NCBI GenBank assembly: GCA_963921425.1
Contig: OY992840.1
Location: 1,676,501 to 1,740,500, forward strand
DNA length: 64,000 nt
Source of the DNA: Dryas octopetala
Lineage: Eukaryota; Streptophyta; Magnoliopsida; Rosales; Rosaceae
Direction: 5' to 3'
Shown piece after piece: positions 11,012-22,096 of this stretch; the first letter of the stretch is position 1, and each line of letters opens with the position of its first letter. The translations under genes were made by a program, and so were the position numbers. Under the pieces are notes generated by a model. That model was not told where the DNA came from. It did not search any database and worked only from the letters and a program-made list of their open reading frames with translations.

Positions 11012-14000
11012 TGTCAGGACCGCCCCCGGATTCCACCCTGAAACCCGAAGAGGTCCTGCGGGAATCCAAATTCAAAGAAAATCCTACCGAAATTTCGGCA
11101 GAACCTCCCCTGAAAATGGACTAACCCAGAATTCTTATACCTGTTAAAATGCACTTCTAAACAGCAACCACTTCTACCACAACCAAAATAAGGTCTCAGA
11201 CCCAACAATTTCACAGAAATCCAACTTAAACCTTAGGAGTGGTTATCAGAGCTACTAATAAGTTTTTACAAAAATAAACATGGCGCCTACAGGGTCCGGG
11301 AATGAAAAAATGGATGCTATGCCTCGACGCGTTTGGCTCGACCTCCACCAAAGCTACTACCTGGGGGGAACAATTTAAGACAAAAGAAAATAAACCGTGA
11401 GACAAACTCAGTGAGTGGACAGTTTAATAAAAACGAAAATAAAAGTAAACTTTCTTTTTCAGAAAATCCTTCAAAACCACATTTAGCACCAAGACCTCAC
11501 GTCACTCTCTGAAATCCCCCAGTTTTAAAACCATAAAGTTTATTTAAATTTAAAGAATCTCATAAAACGATATATATTTTCTCAAGAAAACAATTTCTTA
11601 AAACAACCGAACCGTAAAAACATCGTAACAACAACCTTGATGGAATTCAAAAGAAATCCCTCACTTAAAAACATATTTGATAATTTCCGAAAATAACCAA
11701 ATTTATTTTCCACCATGCTATATACCCTGAATAATCCTGGCCATACACACGCGTGGAGTGAAATCCAACACGTGCAGGCAATATCCTGGCCATACACACG
11801 TGTGGAGTAAATCCAACACGTGCAGGCAATATCCTGGCCATACACACGTGTGAATAAAATCAGCACGTGCAGGCAAATCCTGGTCGTACGTGCACGCAGA
11901 GCGGCCCCCAAAGGGCGAAGCATCCCGACACACGGCCCAAAGCCTATATGTGCATCGTGATGGGTCCCAAAGACCTATTAAATCTGATAACCTGTAGGGT
12001 ACTGCAAAGGGTGGTTTTGAAAACCATTTTCCATAACCAAATCATAATCCTTTTTCCACCAAGAATAAATATCAAGATATTTTCCCAAAAAGGAACTTAA
12101 AATCCATAAGCTAACATACGAAATTCAAATAAAAATCGATATACATAAATCAAAATAATACTTTTCGACAAAACTGAAATATTAAATGAACCTTATATAT
12201 AAAATGAGAAATTAAATTCTTTTCCCAAAGTCCAACAACTCACTAAAACCAACATGTAAATATATGTTTAAAAAAAACTTTCTTATGAAGCATTGAAATC
12301 CGAAATCCAACATTTTCTTCAAATCCCAAATCAAATTCATGCATAATAGGATTAATGAAATCTTTTATAAATTTATTTGAAAACCAAAGTTCGCTCACAT
12401 TTGTTATTTCTAAATCAAACTCAATTAACCAAAATAAAACGCAAATTTCATAAATCATTTAAAGAAATGAGAGTCCACTCACAGTGAGAAGATCTAATGT
12501 CGATCCTCCGCCGGATCGTCACGAACCCCGGTCGTCTCGCCTATAACACAAACGATAAATTATGAAATTAGTCTTGACTCCAATACATTAAATTTTGCAT
12601 GGGTGTTAATCCTAATGTCCCGCCAAACTCACGCTCAAGTAACGGTTATAAATCATCTTCCTCAAAACTATATGCTCTCTACTATATTCCTAAACCATCT
12701 CGAAACTTCCCGGCTCACACCAATGTCACCCACACTTCTAAAACCAATTTCAAATTTCGAAAATAAATCTACGTAGCCAACCTCCATCGAGCACACCGTC
12801 TGAGAGTAAGTTCGATATCGGAAAAATATCCAAACATTTAATCCATTAATACCCAAATAAACCTTACGTGTGTTATGCCTCGACCTAGGTTCACTCGGGA
12901 ATCGTTTTCAATATAGAAAACATATCCAATATCAATCCAAATTAGGGTTTCGTAAACTCCGGAAAATTTCCACCTAAACACAATTAATAACCAACTCCAA
13001 AAGAGTTTTAAATTCAAGTATCAAAAGAAATTGGCGGCTGGTTGATCAGAACCGCCGCTTCCGCCGCTTAAAGTGGCAGCCACAAACGCACCAAAACTAG
13101 ATTTCACAAATTTCTCCCAATTTCCTCCAAATTTCAATCCTGCACAGCCATTGGGTTTCCTAGAGACAAAATTTATCCAAAACAGCATCACAATAGCCCC
13201 CAAATTCGAAAACCCAAGATAACCCAAAATGGCTATAAACTCCAAAATTTCAATTCGCGAAAATACTCAAAATTTATCAACTAAACCAAGGGGGAATGAA
13301 AGCCCATACCTAAAGGAGTAAAACCCCTCAAGAATCACGGCCAACGGTGGCTGAAAACGGGTGGGATCGACGAAATGGCCGGCGGTGGCTGCTGGCTTCT
13401 CCGGTGGTTTCTGCATGTGGAAACAATTGGCCTGCTCGAGGAGGCTTCGGGGATGGATGGCCGGCCTAAGGGGATCACGCTGGTGGCCTCGCGTTGCCGG
13501 GAAAGTGGCCGGACCACTGCTCCCAATGGTGAGGTCGCGCGCAGGGAAGAAGAAGAGAGAGGGTCGGGGAGAGAGAAAATGAGGGAAAGAGAGAGTGAGC
13601 TTAGGGGAGGGTGGTCGGCCCCTGGGGGTGCTCACCGGAGGTTGGTGTCGGCAGGGGTGGCTGGTGATGATGTCTGGGAGGGAGGTGCCGGTGTGCAGGG
13701 GTGAGGAGACACGAAGAGAAAGGGGGTGCGGGGAGAGAGAAATAAAAGGAGAGAGAAGTGTGTAGAAAATTCTAGAGAGAGAGAGAAAAAATCAGATTTT
13801 GGGTATTTAAAAACCTACTTTTATAAATTTACAAAATTACCCCTCACTTCACATGTCCGTATCTTTTAAACCGTAACTCGAAACGATGCGTGCTACGTGT
13901 CTATGAACTCGTGGGCTCGAAACCTATCTAACGGACCCAAAGTCAAAATCGAAAACCCATTCATTTTAAAAGTCAACTTTTGGTCAAACCCCAAATTAAA

Positions 14001-14162
14001 ACAATAATAAAATAAAAATTTTAAATCCAAACCTTTTTTATTTTCCGAATAAATCCCAAAATCTTTAAAATACAATTCAACATCTTTTTAAAAAAAATAT
14101 CTTTAAAGCATAGTTAAATAAAAATTTAAATTTCTAGTGAAAATTTGGGTCGGGTCGTTACA
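11012..14162 (-). mobile_element. Solo LTR, Gypsy-type family A, with target duplication CATAT
   Basis: The element runs TGTCAGGACC...GTCGTTACA (TG...CA) and is flanked by CATAT on both sides (11007-11011 and 14163-14167). At 3151 bp with no PBS, polypurine tract or pol sequence it is a solo LTR, the usual product of LTR-LTR recombination. Strand is inferred: the minus strand begins TGTAACGACCCGACCC and then has a TTTTTAAATACCC box followed by a CT-rich leader (about 13740-13815). Its last 400 bases match the LTR at the left window edge. GC-rich open frames near 13267-13704 have no recognisable domain. Confidence 0.88.
11734..11900. repeat. About 48-bp tandem repeat inside the solo LTR
   Basis: Units starting ATCCTGGCCATACACACG recur at 11734, 11783 and 11831, with a diverged fourth at 11877 (spacings 49, 48, 46). 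They make repeated peptide words in open frames, but this is repeat DNA, not a gene. A looser repeat of the same kind lies at 47293-47482 in the related LTR. Confidence 0.85.
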
Positions 14163-14500
14163 CATATTATTTTTTATGCCATAAATTAAATTGACATTTG
14201 CAAAGAATATGTTATATAAATGTTTACATGAGCAAGTGAAAAAACCTTTTTATTACGGTGGACAGAGACAATGAAGAGTTTGGACTTTGGAAACACTGGA
14301 TCTGACAAAGCTTTGGCATGAAGTAAAGGCCTCATGGTGACATTGAGATTAATGAAAAATTTTAGGAAGACTTTCACATGCGTATATGGTAAAAGTGCAA
14401 TGGAGTGCTGAAACTTGATGCAAGATATTTGCCTATTGAGTTTTAAATTTTAGAGATTGACATGATACTAATTTATATTTCTTCATATCAACAATGAGAC
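14163..14500. other. Unassigned AT-rich DNA
   Basis: No open frame with a recognisable domain and no clear repeat. It may be the continuation of the Helitron's 5' flank interrupted by the solo LTR, but nothing proves it. Confidence 0.3.
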
Positions 14501-15575
14501 AAAGCTGACCGATTCCTTAAATGGAATCAACGGTCAAAATTAAAAAGTGATTAATGAGCTCCAACAGTTCAAATTTAAAGTGGATGGCTTCAGTGTAATG
14601 CGGCATACAGAACCCTTCGTGTGAGCGCGTCCTTCGTCAACTGCCAATAGCCCCGTCAGAGTGTCTCCTCCAATCGGAGCGCGCCACGTGGCGGTTGTTA
14701 GTCCAGTCAGCCACTCCTTTTAATTTTCAAATTTCCTAATTTTTTTCTTCTAACTCTAACTTCACTTGGTGGTGCAAGTGAAAATGATGGACAATGGTCT
14801 CTATTTATATGCACTAGAGGGTTGAAAGAAGTTGTAAGTTTTCAATGTGGGACAAATTGCACTAAAAACTCACAAAGAAGGCTTAAAACTCGAATTAGGT
14901 TGAGAAAACCCAGTCGGACTATTCATTTTGTGAGACAAAATAGGAGGGTGTGGCCCGTTTAGAAAACACGAGGGGTCATGCATGGTGACTCGGTTTGGCT
15001 TGGACCGATTCCACACAGATCCAACGGTCCAAATCCATTTGGTTTAATGAGGTCGAACGCTCTAGATTAAAATGTGGGCTAGGGATTAAGTGTGATGCAC
15101 ACACGTGGCTCCTTGTGGGCTCGCCTATCAGTGCGTCTGGGTGAATGGCAGTGCAACATGCGTCGCGTTGTAAGTCTAGTCATCACTCAAATTTAATTTC
15201 CTATTTTCTCCAAATTTCGTAAATTCACCAAAATAGCTCGAGACTTCAAATAATTTCCAGAAAAATCTTACGGACTCTTAGTAATTAATCGTAATTTTCT
15301 GTAGCCTTAAAACAACAAATTGTTTTTCATAAAAATTAAGGATAAATTAACTCTAATGAATTTAATTCTAAAAAATTAATTTCAACTTGATAATTACCAA
15401 AATCACGTACAAGGATACTAGAGCTCAACTATAAACCTCTAATGGTACAAGTTAGTTACATAAAAGACAAAGAAAACATTATTTCTTTTAAGAAACCTTA
15501 AGCTTTTAAGTACAAAAGAATTTTAAAAAACACGTATCAACATACGATAGGATTAGAAAAATTTAAGGTGTTACA
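14501..15575 (-). mobile_element. LTR fragment of family B with an internal duplication
   Basis: 14751-15575 matches the last 830 bp of the solo LTR at 29053-32335 (shared 'cacttggtggtgcaagt', 'gatagga' and a GGTGTTACA end). 14501-14750 repeats the middle part of the same LTR (GACCGATTCC ... AGTCCAGTCAGCC), so that block occurs twice, at about 14508-14750 and 14990-15225. On the minus strand it starts TGTAACACC and carries ATATAAATAG near 14801-14810. The far end of the LTR is missing. Confidence 0.75.
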
Positions 15576-15800
15576 TCTGGCACACCATTCCATGGTTTAA
15601 CAAATTATTTTGCAGGATAACGAGGTAGAAGAGACAGAGTGAAAAGGGAGTGGCAGTGAGCGCTTCAGAGGTAGTCACATATTTCTATTTTGTATTTCAG
15701 CTTGTAAATTATTTATTATAAATTATTTAAGGCTCATTAAGTATTTTTTGAAATGGGAATATATTTATTTATAATTCACTCCAAAGGGTTGGTCTTATTC
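15576..15800. other. Short unassigned spacer
   Basis: AT-rich, no domain. It is the target DNA of the Mutator-like element and contains the left copy of its duplication (GTCTTATTC, 15792-15800). Confidence 0.35.
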
Positions 15801-17029
15801 AAGGAGTAAAATTTCCTTTTTAGGGGTATGAAAATTTTAACACCATACCAAATTAATTTCGAAAAATTTCGCCAAAATTTCGCCGAAATTTGCCGAAATC
15901 CTCGAAATTTCGGCGAAAATTTCGATGTAGAGACCGGAGAGAGAGATGGGAGGCAGAGCACCGTCGCCGACTCGCCGGAGGGAGATAAGAGATCAGAGAA
16001 GCTGTAGAGGTGCGCCGTGTCGTTGTCGAAGGGAGAGAAAAGATCCGGGGAAAAGAGATCCGGGAAGGAGAGGAGGAAGAGAAGGAGATCAGGGAAGGGA
16101 GAGGGAAGAGAGAGATTAGGAAGGAAGAGAAAAACTGGAAGTGAAGGGAGATTGGAGAAGAGAAAGAAAAACTGGAGAAAAAAAAAGAGGAAGACCACTT
16201 GCTTGAAGAGGACGAAGGCCACTGGAATACACGGGGGAAGAAGAGGAAAAGGAAGGAAAGAAAAAAAAAAGAAGAGAAAAGAAAGGAAAAGAAAAAAAAG
16301 AAAAGAAAAGGAAAGAAAAAAAAAAGAAAAAAAAAAGAAAGAAAAAAAAGAAGAGAAAAGAAAAAAAAAAATTTAGGGTCGATTGAGATTTGGAGTTTTT
16401 AGGCAATTGGAAAGAAAAAAAAAAGATTTGGAATTTTATTTGGGGTTTGATTTGATTATTTTGGTGTTTCGTTTAGTTGTAAACATAAATTATAAAAAAA
16501 AATGTATCCCCTCATAATGAAGTTTTATTTACTTAATGTTTATATTTCCAATTTCGAGATCGAGAATTTGTGAAATTGAAATTTTAGGTAAACCGCTGTC
16601 GCCGCTGCTGTCATCCGGTTGGTTCTATTTTAACCCAATTCGGCTTAATTTAACTATCGAAGACCATTTCCAAGTCCCTTTGAGTAAGCTTGCTACTTCT
16701 TATTACCATATTGGTGATTTATTCTTGTAATTTCATTATGTAATTATTAATTAGTGAAGTATTTTTTTAACAATATTGTCTATAACGCGCATTATATTCA
16801 TCATATATCACATGAAATCTACTATATAATTTAGTTTTTTCAATATTTTTTTATCAATATAGTAGATAATATATTAAATAAACATATGGTAAAATTTCAT
16901 TCAAAATTTTTATATTTTAATAGTAATTTTCATCGTTTCCGTCTAATTTTTGTCGAAATTTAAAATTTTTTGAAATTCTCATCGAAATTTCCATCAAAAT
17001 TTTCTCGAAACCTCAAATTTTATTCCTTC
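15801..17029 (-). mobile_element. Non-autonomous Mutator-like element, copy 1 (AAATTTCG-repeat type)
   Basis: The ends are imperfect inverted repeats (AAGGAGTAAAATTT and, reversed, GAAGGAATAAAATTT). The flanks share GTCTTATTC exactly (15792-15800 and 17030-17038), a 9-bp duplication typical of Mutator elements. Each end is filled with short AAATTTCG/CGAAATTT subrepeats (15855-15925 and 16935-17010). The core is purine-rich on the plus strand (A/G-rich block 16020-16370). It is about 1.2 kb with no transposase. The same element, reversed, occurs at 24501-25639, sharing the AACATATGGTAAAATTT and GCGCATTATATTCATC blocks. Confidence 0.78.
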
Positions 17030-18089
17030 GTCTTATTCAATCTTTTAAAATGAGTCTCCACTTATTTCTTTTCTGCTACTAATACATCCGTGAAAATACA
17101 TTGGTTTCTTTACTACTTCATTTTGTATCAGAGTTCAAGTGTTCCAACTTCCAAGACTTGAAAGTTGGATTTATTATTGTTATTATAGATTAAAGATCTT
17201 AGATAAGATCTTCCCATGCAATTAATGGTGAACCGAAGCGTATTTAGTGGGAACTGGGAAGCAAAGTCTCCAACATGATTGGCAAAATTACTTCCTCCTG
17301 TTGAAGTTGGTGTTGCGTAATAAAGCAGAAGGGCCCATAGAACTTTACGAGGGCCCCACGCGGTATCAGAATGGAATAAACAATGGATACGATTCTGCTC
17401 AGCGTATCGGAATCCAATGTCGGTCGGAAACAGCTGAAACTCACTGCCTCTCAGTGTCAATGACGGTAAAACCAACCGAAGGGCGAGGGCAATAAGGTAA
17501 TATCACAGCAGTAGCCAACCGGAACGTTTAAATGCGGGAGGAGAAAAATTAGAGCGAAAGCGATGGAGCATATTGGAGCGACTCGCAAGAATCATAAATG
17601 CCAAGTATTCAGAGACCCAAAAACTCAGAACAGGGTCCCACTTCAACAATATTATTAAAACTTTAAAATCAAATAAATTAATTACTTATAACAAAATAAA
17701 TAGAAGTTAGAAACGAATATCCGAGCCAGTTAATATAGGGCACCGCTCACTGTCTAATTTATTTATTTTTCTCTCTGTTTTGCCCTTCCTTCACTTACAA
17801 AAATTGCAAATTCGGCATTTTTAATTTAATTTATAGTTTTTAGTTTAATTTAATGAGTCTTTGTTTCTGCTAATTTATTTATTTATTTATTGACCTTTTT
17901 GGATTGTACTAAATACTAATGGTAGCATCTAAATCTAAATCTAAATCTAAATCATACATCCATTTGGGTTTATAATCATTTGGGAATTTTTGGTTGTCGG
18001 GAGCTGACAAGGTTTCGACTTCTAAATCTCTCCGGCTGGGGAGGAGGGAGAGGACAAAAGCTTATCTGTTTCGGGATTAGGGTTTTTGT
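17030..18089. promoter_or_regulatory. Upstream region of the kinase gene
   Basis: No gene or element recognised. 'TTGTATCAGAGTTCAAG' near 17125 resembles a retrotransposon primer-binding site but has no LTR around it that I can define. A CTAAAT hexamer is repeated about five times at 17925-17955. The 3' part (about 17980-18089) is probably 5' leader: GC-richer, with a GGGATTAGGGTTTTTG stretch. No clear TATA box stands out, so the transcription start is not placed. Confidence 0.35.
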
Positions 18090-18137
18090 ATGATTTTGAA
18101 TCATATACATGGAAGTTTAAGGAATGAGTTGCTTTAA
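18090..18137 (+). CDS. Upstream ORF overlapping the kinase start (15 codons)
   Basis: An ATG at 18090 opens a 15-codon frame ([15 protein letters not shown]) that ends at 18137, past the kinase ATG at 18124 and in a different frame. A second upstream ATG at 18109 makes a 3-codon frame (MEV) ending at 18120. If the transcript starts upstream of 18090, both would reduce translation of the main ORF. Whether they are in the mRNA is not known from the sequence. Confidence 0.4.
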   Translation: MILNHIHGSLRNELL

Positions 18138-20957
18138 TTGCTTTAGTCCTCACCGAAAGGATGTCAGCAAGGTCGAAATTGATAATGGAACTCGATCCTC
18201 AGGTTTGTGTTTCGCTCTTTCACGTTTTACTTTCTGACCCAGATTTTTAACTTCGATTTTGTTAACTGTGACTACTTTTGGTTGAAATGATGCATGAAAT
18301 TGCAGGTAGTGGGAGAGGGAAGGGGAATTCTGATGACAGTGGTAAGCATTTCAAGCACTCATTTTAAGAAAATTTTGAATTTTGGTAAATTTGAATTTTT
18401 TTTTTTTGGGTTCAATTTTAACACCCATTTTGTGGAATTTGAAATTCAGTTGTTTTTCCCACTCAATTTGACTCTCACACATTGTATGAAATTTTGGGAT
18501 TCTGTATTTGTTTTTGGTACTTCTGAAATTCAACTGTCTTCTGTCTTGGTGTTGAATTATGCTATTTACGTACAGAGAGTGGGAGGGGAAAAGGAAAGGG
18601 TGGCAACGGCTCACAAAAAAGTGTCGCACGTAGTTTTACATTTCGCGAACTTGCAACTGCCACGAAAGGCTTTAGGGAAGTGAATTTGATTGGGGAAGGG
18701 GGTTTTGGAAGGGTTTTCAAAGGCCGGCTTGAAGCAGGCCAGGTAAGTTAGCAGGGCTCTTCCCGACTACCTTATCACATTTAATCCCTTAATTGTAGTA
18801 TGTTTTGTATTTGGAAAGTAATATGTGCTGTGATCTATTTGCTGGTTAATAATGAAAGCTGAATTTGTTTTATAAATTGGAATTAATATATTTTTATAAA
18901 ACCTTCTTTAGATGGGTGAAACTTGATCTACTAGACGTTGTCCAAATATCATTAGGTGGATTATGTTGAATTCGATGTTTATGTGGTGCAGCTTTTGATT
19001 TCTATGAGCAGGTTGTTGCGATTAAACAACTTAATCATGATGGTCTTCAAGGGTTCCAGGAATTCATCGTGGAGGTTCTCATGTTAAGCCTACTACACCA
19101 TTCTAATCTCGTGACTTTGATTGGCTACTGTACTGACGGAGATCAAAGACTATTGGTCTATGAGTACATGCCGAGAGGTAGCTTGGAAGATCATCTTTTT
19201 GGTAATTATCACAATCATTAAATACTGTACATATTCATCCATTGTACAACTTCTAATTGATTTATTTTGTTATCAAATCATCCCTTGTGTTTAATAAAAG
19301 CTTGATTCTTTTAGGTTCCCACCAAACGAGTGGGCTGTATATTTATATGGTTGGGAAATATGGGTGTTTTACATTAAAAATTTTGGTTGATTAGGAATAG
19401 TATAGATGGTTAAATTGTGCATCATTGAAATGTCTTTCTATTATTTTACCACATCAATGCCTTACCTCATCTAGTACGGTATCTGTCCTGCTATTGAACA
19501 TGGCTTAAGGAAACTTGGGATAGCATCTAAATGAAACATATAATCCTTCTTTAGCAGCCTTTTTTCTTTATTATTATACTTCCATTGTATTTGACCTAAC
19601 CAATATGGTACCTTACATTGTCAGATCTGAATCCTGATCAAGAGCCACTGAGTTGGAATACTCGAATGAAGATAGCTGTTGGTGCAGCTCAGGGCCTTGA
19701 ATATCTCCACTGCAAAGCTAGCCCACCTGTTATATACCGAGACTTGAAATCAGCAAATATATTGCTGGATGATAATTTCAATCCAAGGCTTTCAGACTTT
19801 GGACTTGCTAAACTTGCACCTGTGGGTGACAAAACTCATGTTTCAACGAGAGTGATGGGAACATATGGATACTGTGCACCAGAATATGCCATGAGTGGAA
19901 AATTGACTCTTAAGTCTGATATTTATAGCTTTGGCGTGGTTATGTTGGAGCTGATTACTGGGAAGAAGGCAATTGACTGCTCTAAGAGGCAAGGAGAACA
20001 GAACCTAGTATCTTGGGTGAGTTAATCACTTCCTATTTCCTTTTTATTTCTTCTTCTCGACTATCTGATTTTGAATCTCACTTGCATTTGTGGAATCGCT
20101 TCGAATTCCCATTGTTACGCAAGCACATGGGATGCTATATCAAGTTATCAACTTATCTTTGCTCTCACCTCAATTTATTTCTACCTACATTTCACTGAAC
20201 TTAATGCAAGGTTTTTGCATTTGCATCTTCTTCATCATCCTAGAAATGAATTAATGAGGAGTTTAAAGTATATTGCTTTTTTGTGTTTATGGTGAAGTTG
20301 CTGCAGCTCCTATGGTCTCTAGCAAAGAAAGCTCCTTATTACAGAAATAAATAAAATGGAAACCTCTACTTCTTTTCAAAATAATTAAATAAATATAAAA
20401 AATGGATTCCTTATTGTAAGTCTCTCTTATCGTTTTCTAAACACTTTTTAACTACCTTTTGTTTACCAACTAGCTATTGGTGTAGTGGTATTTCTCTCCA
20501 CACAAAGTAGAGAGGTCCAAGTTCCAATGCCCCCTTCCTTAGATCAAAAAACAAAATCTACCTTTTCTTTATTACATACAAACATAATTTTCTTTTTATT
20601 ATTATTTCTTCATAAACTATTTAAACACCTTTGTTTTTGTAAATGCAGTCTCGCCCATTTTTGAAGGACCGGAGGAAGTTTGTCCAATTAGTTGATCCTT
20701 TGTTGCAAGGACGCTTCCCTGTTCGTTGTTTGCATCATGCAGTTGCCATTACTGCCATGTGTCTTCAAGAGCAACCAACTTTCCGTCCTCTTATTGGTGA
20801 TATTGTTGTAGCACTTGAGTACTTGGCCTCACAGAGCTACAAAGCAGAACATCTTAAGGCTGGGGTCAATAGTCCCTTTTTGTCATCACCTTCACAGCAG
20901 AAGAGGGATACTTTCTTTCAGGAATCAGATTGCAGAATGAGTTCAAATTCTGTTTAG
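18124..20957 (+). CDS. Receptor-like cytoplasmic kinase, RLCK-VII / PBL-type
   Basis: Six coding exons: 18124-18202, 18306-18341, 18576-18742, 19012-19201, 19625-20016, 20649-20957; all introns are GT...AG and the frame closes to 390 residues. The N terminus [10 protein letters not shown] has Cys3 and Cys6 for S-acylation but Ser, not Gly, at 2, so no myristoylation. Kinase motifs: GEGGFGRV (78-85), VAIK (Lys99), [11 protein letters not shown] (Asp197), DFG (215-217), APE (242-244). The tail is short and Ser/Gln-rich. RLCK-VII members act at the plasma membrane, relaying pattern-receptor signals in immunity and growth. Length and intron layout fit that subfamily; the exact PBL orthologue is not assignable by eye. 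The catalytic residues are intact, so it is probably functional. Possible 3' UTR runs to about 22050, perhaps with an intron ending at 21771. Confidence 0.93.
20466..20557 (+). mobile_element. tRNA-derived SINE in kinase intron 5
   Basis: 92 bp flanked by CTACCTTTTGTTTA (20452-20465) and CTACCTTTTCTTTA (20558-20571), a 14-bp duplication with one mismatch. Inside are an A-box-like TTGGTGTAGTGG and a B-box-like GGTCCAAGTTCC at tRNA spacing, then an A-rich end. This is the layout of short plant SINEs; Pol III activity is unlikely given the weak B box. Same strand as the kinase. Confidence 0.7.
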
Positions 20958-22050
20958 AAGTTCTTGCCTTCTTGGGGACAACCTGCTGTGACACTCTGAT
21001 TGATGTAAGGCACAAATTCACATTTTGTAAGGAATTTGGCATTTTTTGGTCACCCATTGTTTTCCATAATTAGAGAAACAAAACATTCATTATTGCTGCT
21101 TGAGAAGCATATATGGTGTCGCTAGGAAGGCTGCTTGCATTTATTGCATATATTTTGCTAACCTCAAAAACATTTAAAAGAAAAAAGAAGGCAGAAAATT
21201 CTCCTCAGATGCATCTTTTTTCTCATTTCTCATTGTTAATGTTTTAATTGCGTTGTCAACTTTGCTTGCATACACTAAGAGAATAGGTTATTGATTAGCA
21301 TGAAAGGAGATCCTAGTATGGTCTTGTTCCCTATCTGGTGTTAGTAACCACTGTATAGGATACGTTTTGCATAATATATTATGTGTTATTTAAGATTTCT
21401 TGATTCTTGAGGGAAAGGGAAGCAGATTGAATAGGATTTATTGATAGTGTACAAGGAATGAAGCTATAGGCTGCATATTCCCTGGTCATCATTGCATCAA
21501 TTTACTGGTGTCTTGTGAACATGCTCTTTTGAATTTCTCAAATGCAAGTTTCATGTTGCATGCTGTGCTGTGACTCAATGTAACAGCAACATCTAGGATG
21601 ACAATTATTCTTCTTTTTCGTTTAACCTTTGTTGTCCTTTCCCTTTGCAGTTATAGTTTCATAAATGCTAATGTTGTGTACATGGGTCTGCATGTCAATG
21701 ACTGATTGGAAGAGGTATTAATAATTTTTGCATACTAACTGTTGTAACATGTTCCCAATGTGTGATTGCAGGTGCCTAGTCTTGTCAAACTCAGAAGAAA
21801 AAGAGCAACCCTGATAAATTTCAAGTACCACTGTAATATGTACACATGAAGAATTGGTATACAAAGGTGCACAAGTATGTATGTATATATATTTGGGTTT
21901 GGATATGTGGCTTTTTGATAAATTATGATTCTGGTTGTTGTATTTGAGATTTAGATGTGTAATAAACCATCTTCTGCTGGTGGCAAACTTGTCTCTTGTA
22001 TAGTCAAAGCTGGAAGCAATACATCGAGATTGTGTTAGACTAAGAAACAT
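20958..22050 (+). other. Probable 3' UTR and downstream region of the kinase gene
   Basis: T-rich, no coding potential. A GTAAGG donor near 21005 and a TTGCAG acceptor ending at 21771 could define a 3'-UTR intron, but without transcripts this is a guess. Confidence 0.3.
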
Positions 22051-22096
22051 ATAGCTGCAGTCTTACCTGTTAGAAACATATAGCTGCAGTCTTACC
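22045..22096. repeat. Short tandem duplication
   Basis: GAAACATATAGCTGCAGTC followed by TTACC occurs twice in a row with a few bases between. Confidence 0.7.

Noticed and set aside
11582..11933. Open frames with repeated words such as CMARILPARVGF
   Set aside because: They are translations of the 48-bp DNA repeat in several frames; no start context or domain.
13267..13704. GC-rich open frames on both strands inside the family A solo LTR
   Set aside because: No domain, opposite strands both open because of base composition, and the area lies in an LTR defined by a target duplication.
16017..16402. Lys/Arg/Glu-rich open frames, and the reverse Phe/Ser-rich ones
   Set aside because: Produced by the A/G-rich core of the Mutator-like element; same type of frame recurs in copy 2.
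17120..17145. Primer-binding-site-like TGTATCAGAGTTCAAG
   Set aside because: No LTR end of definable sequence precedes it and no gag follows; chance match or very old remnant.
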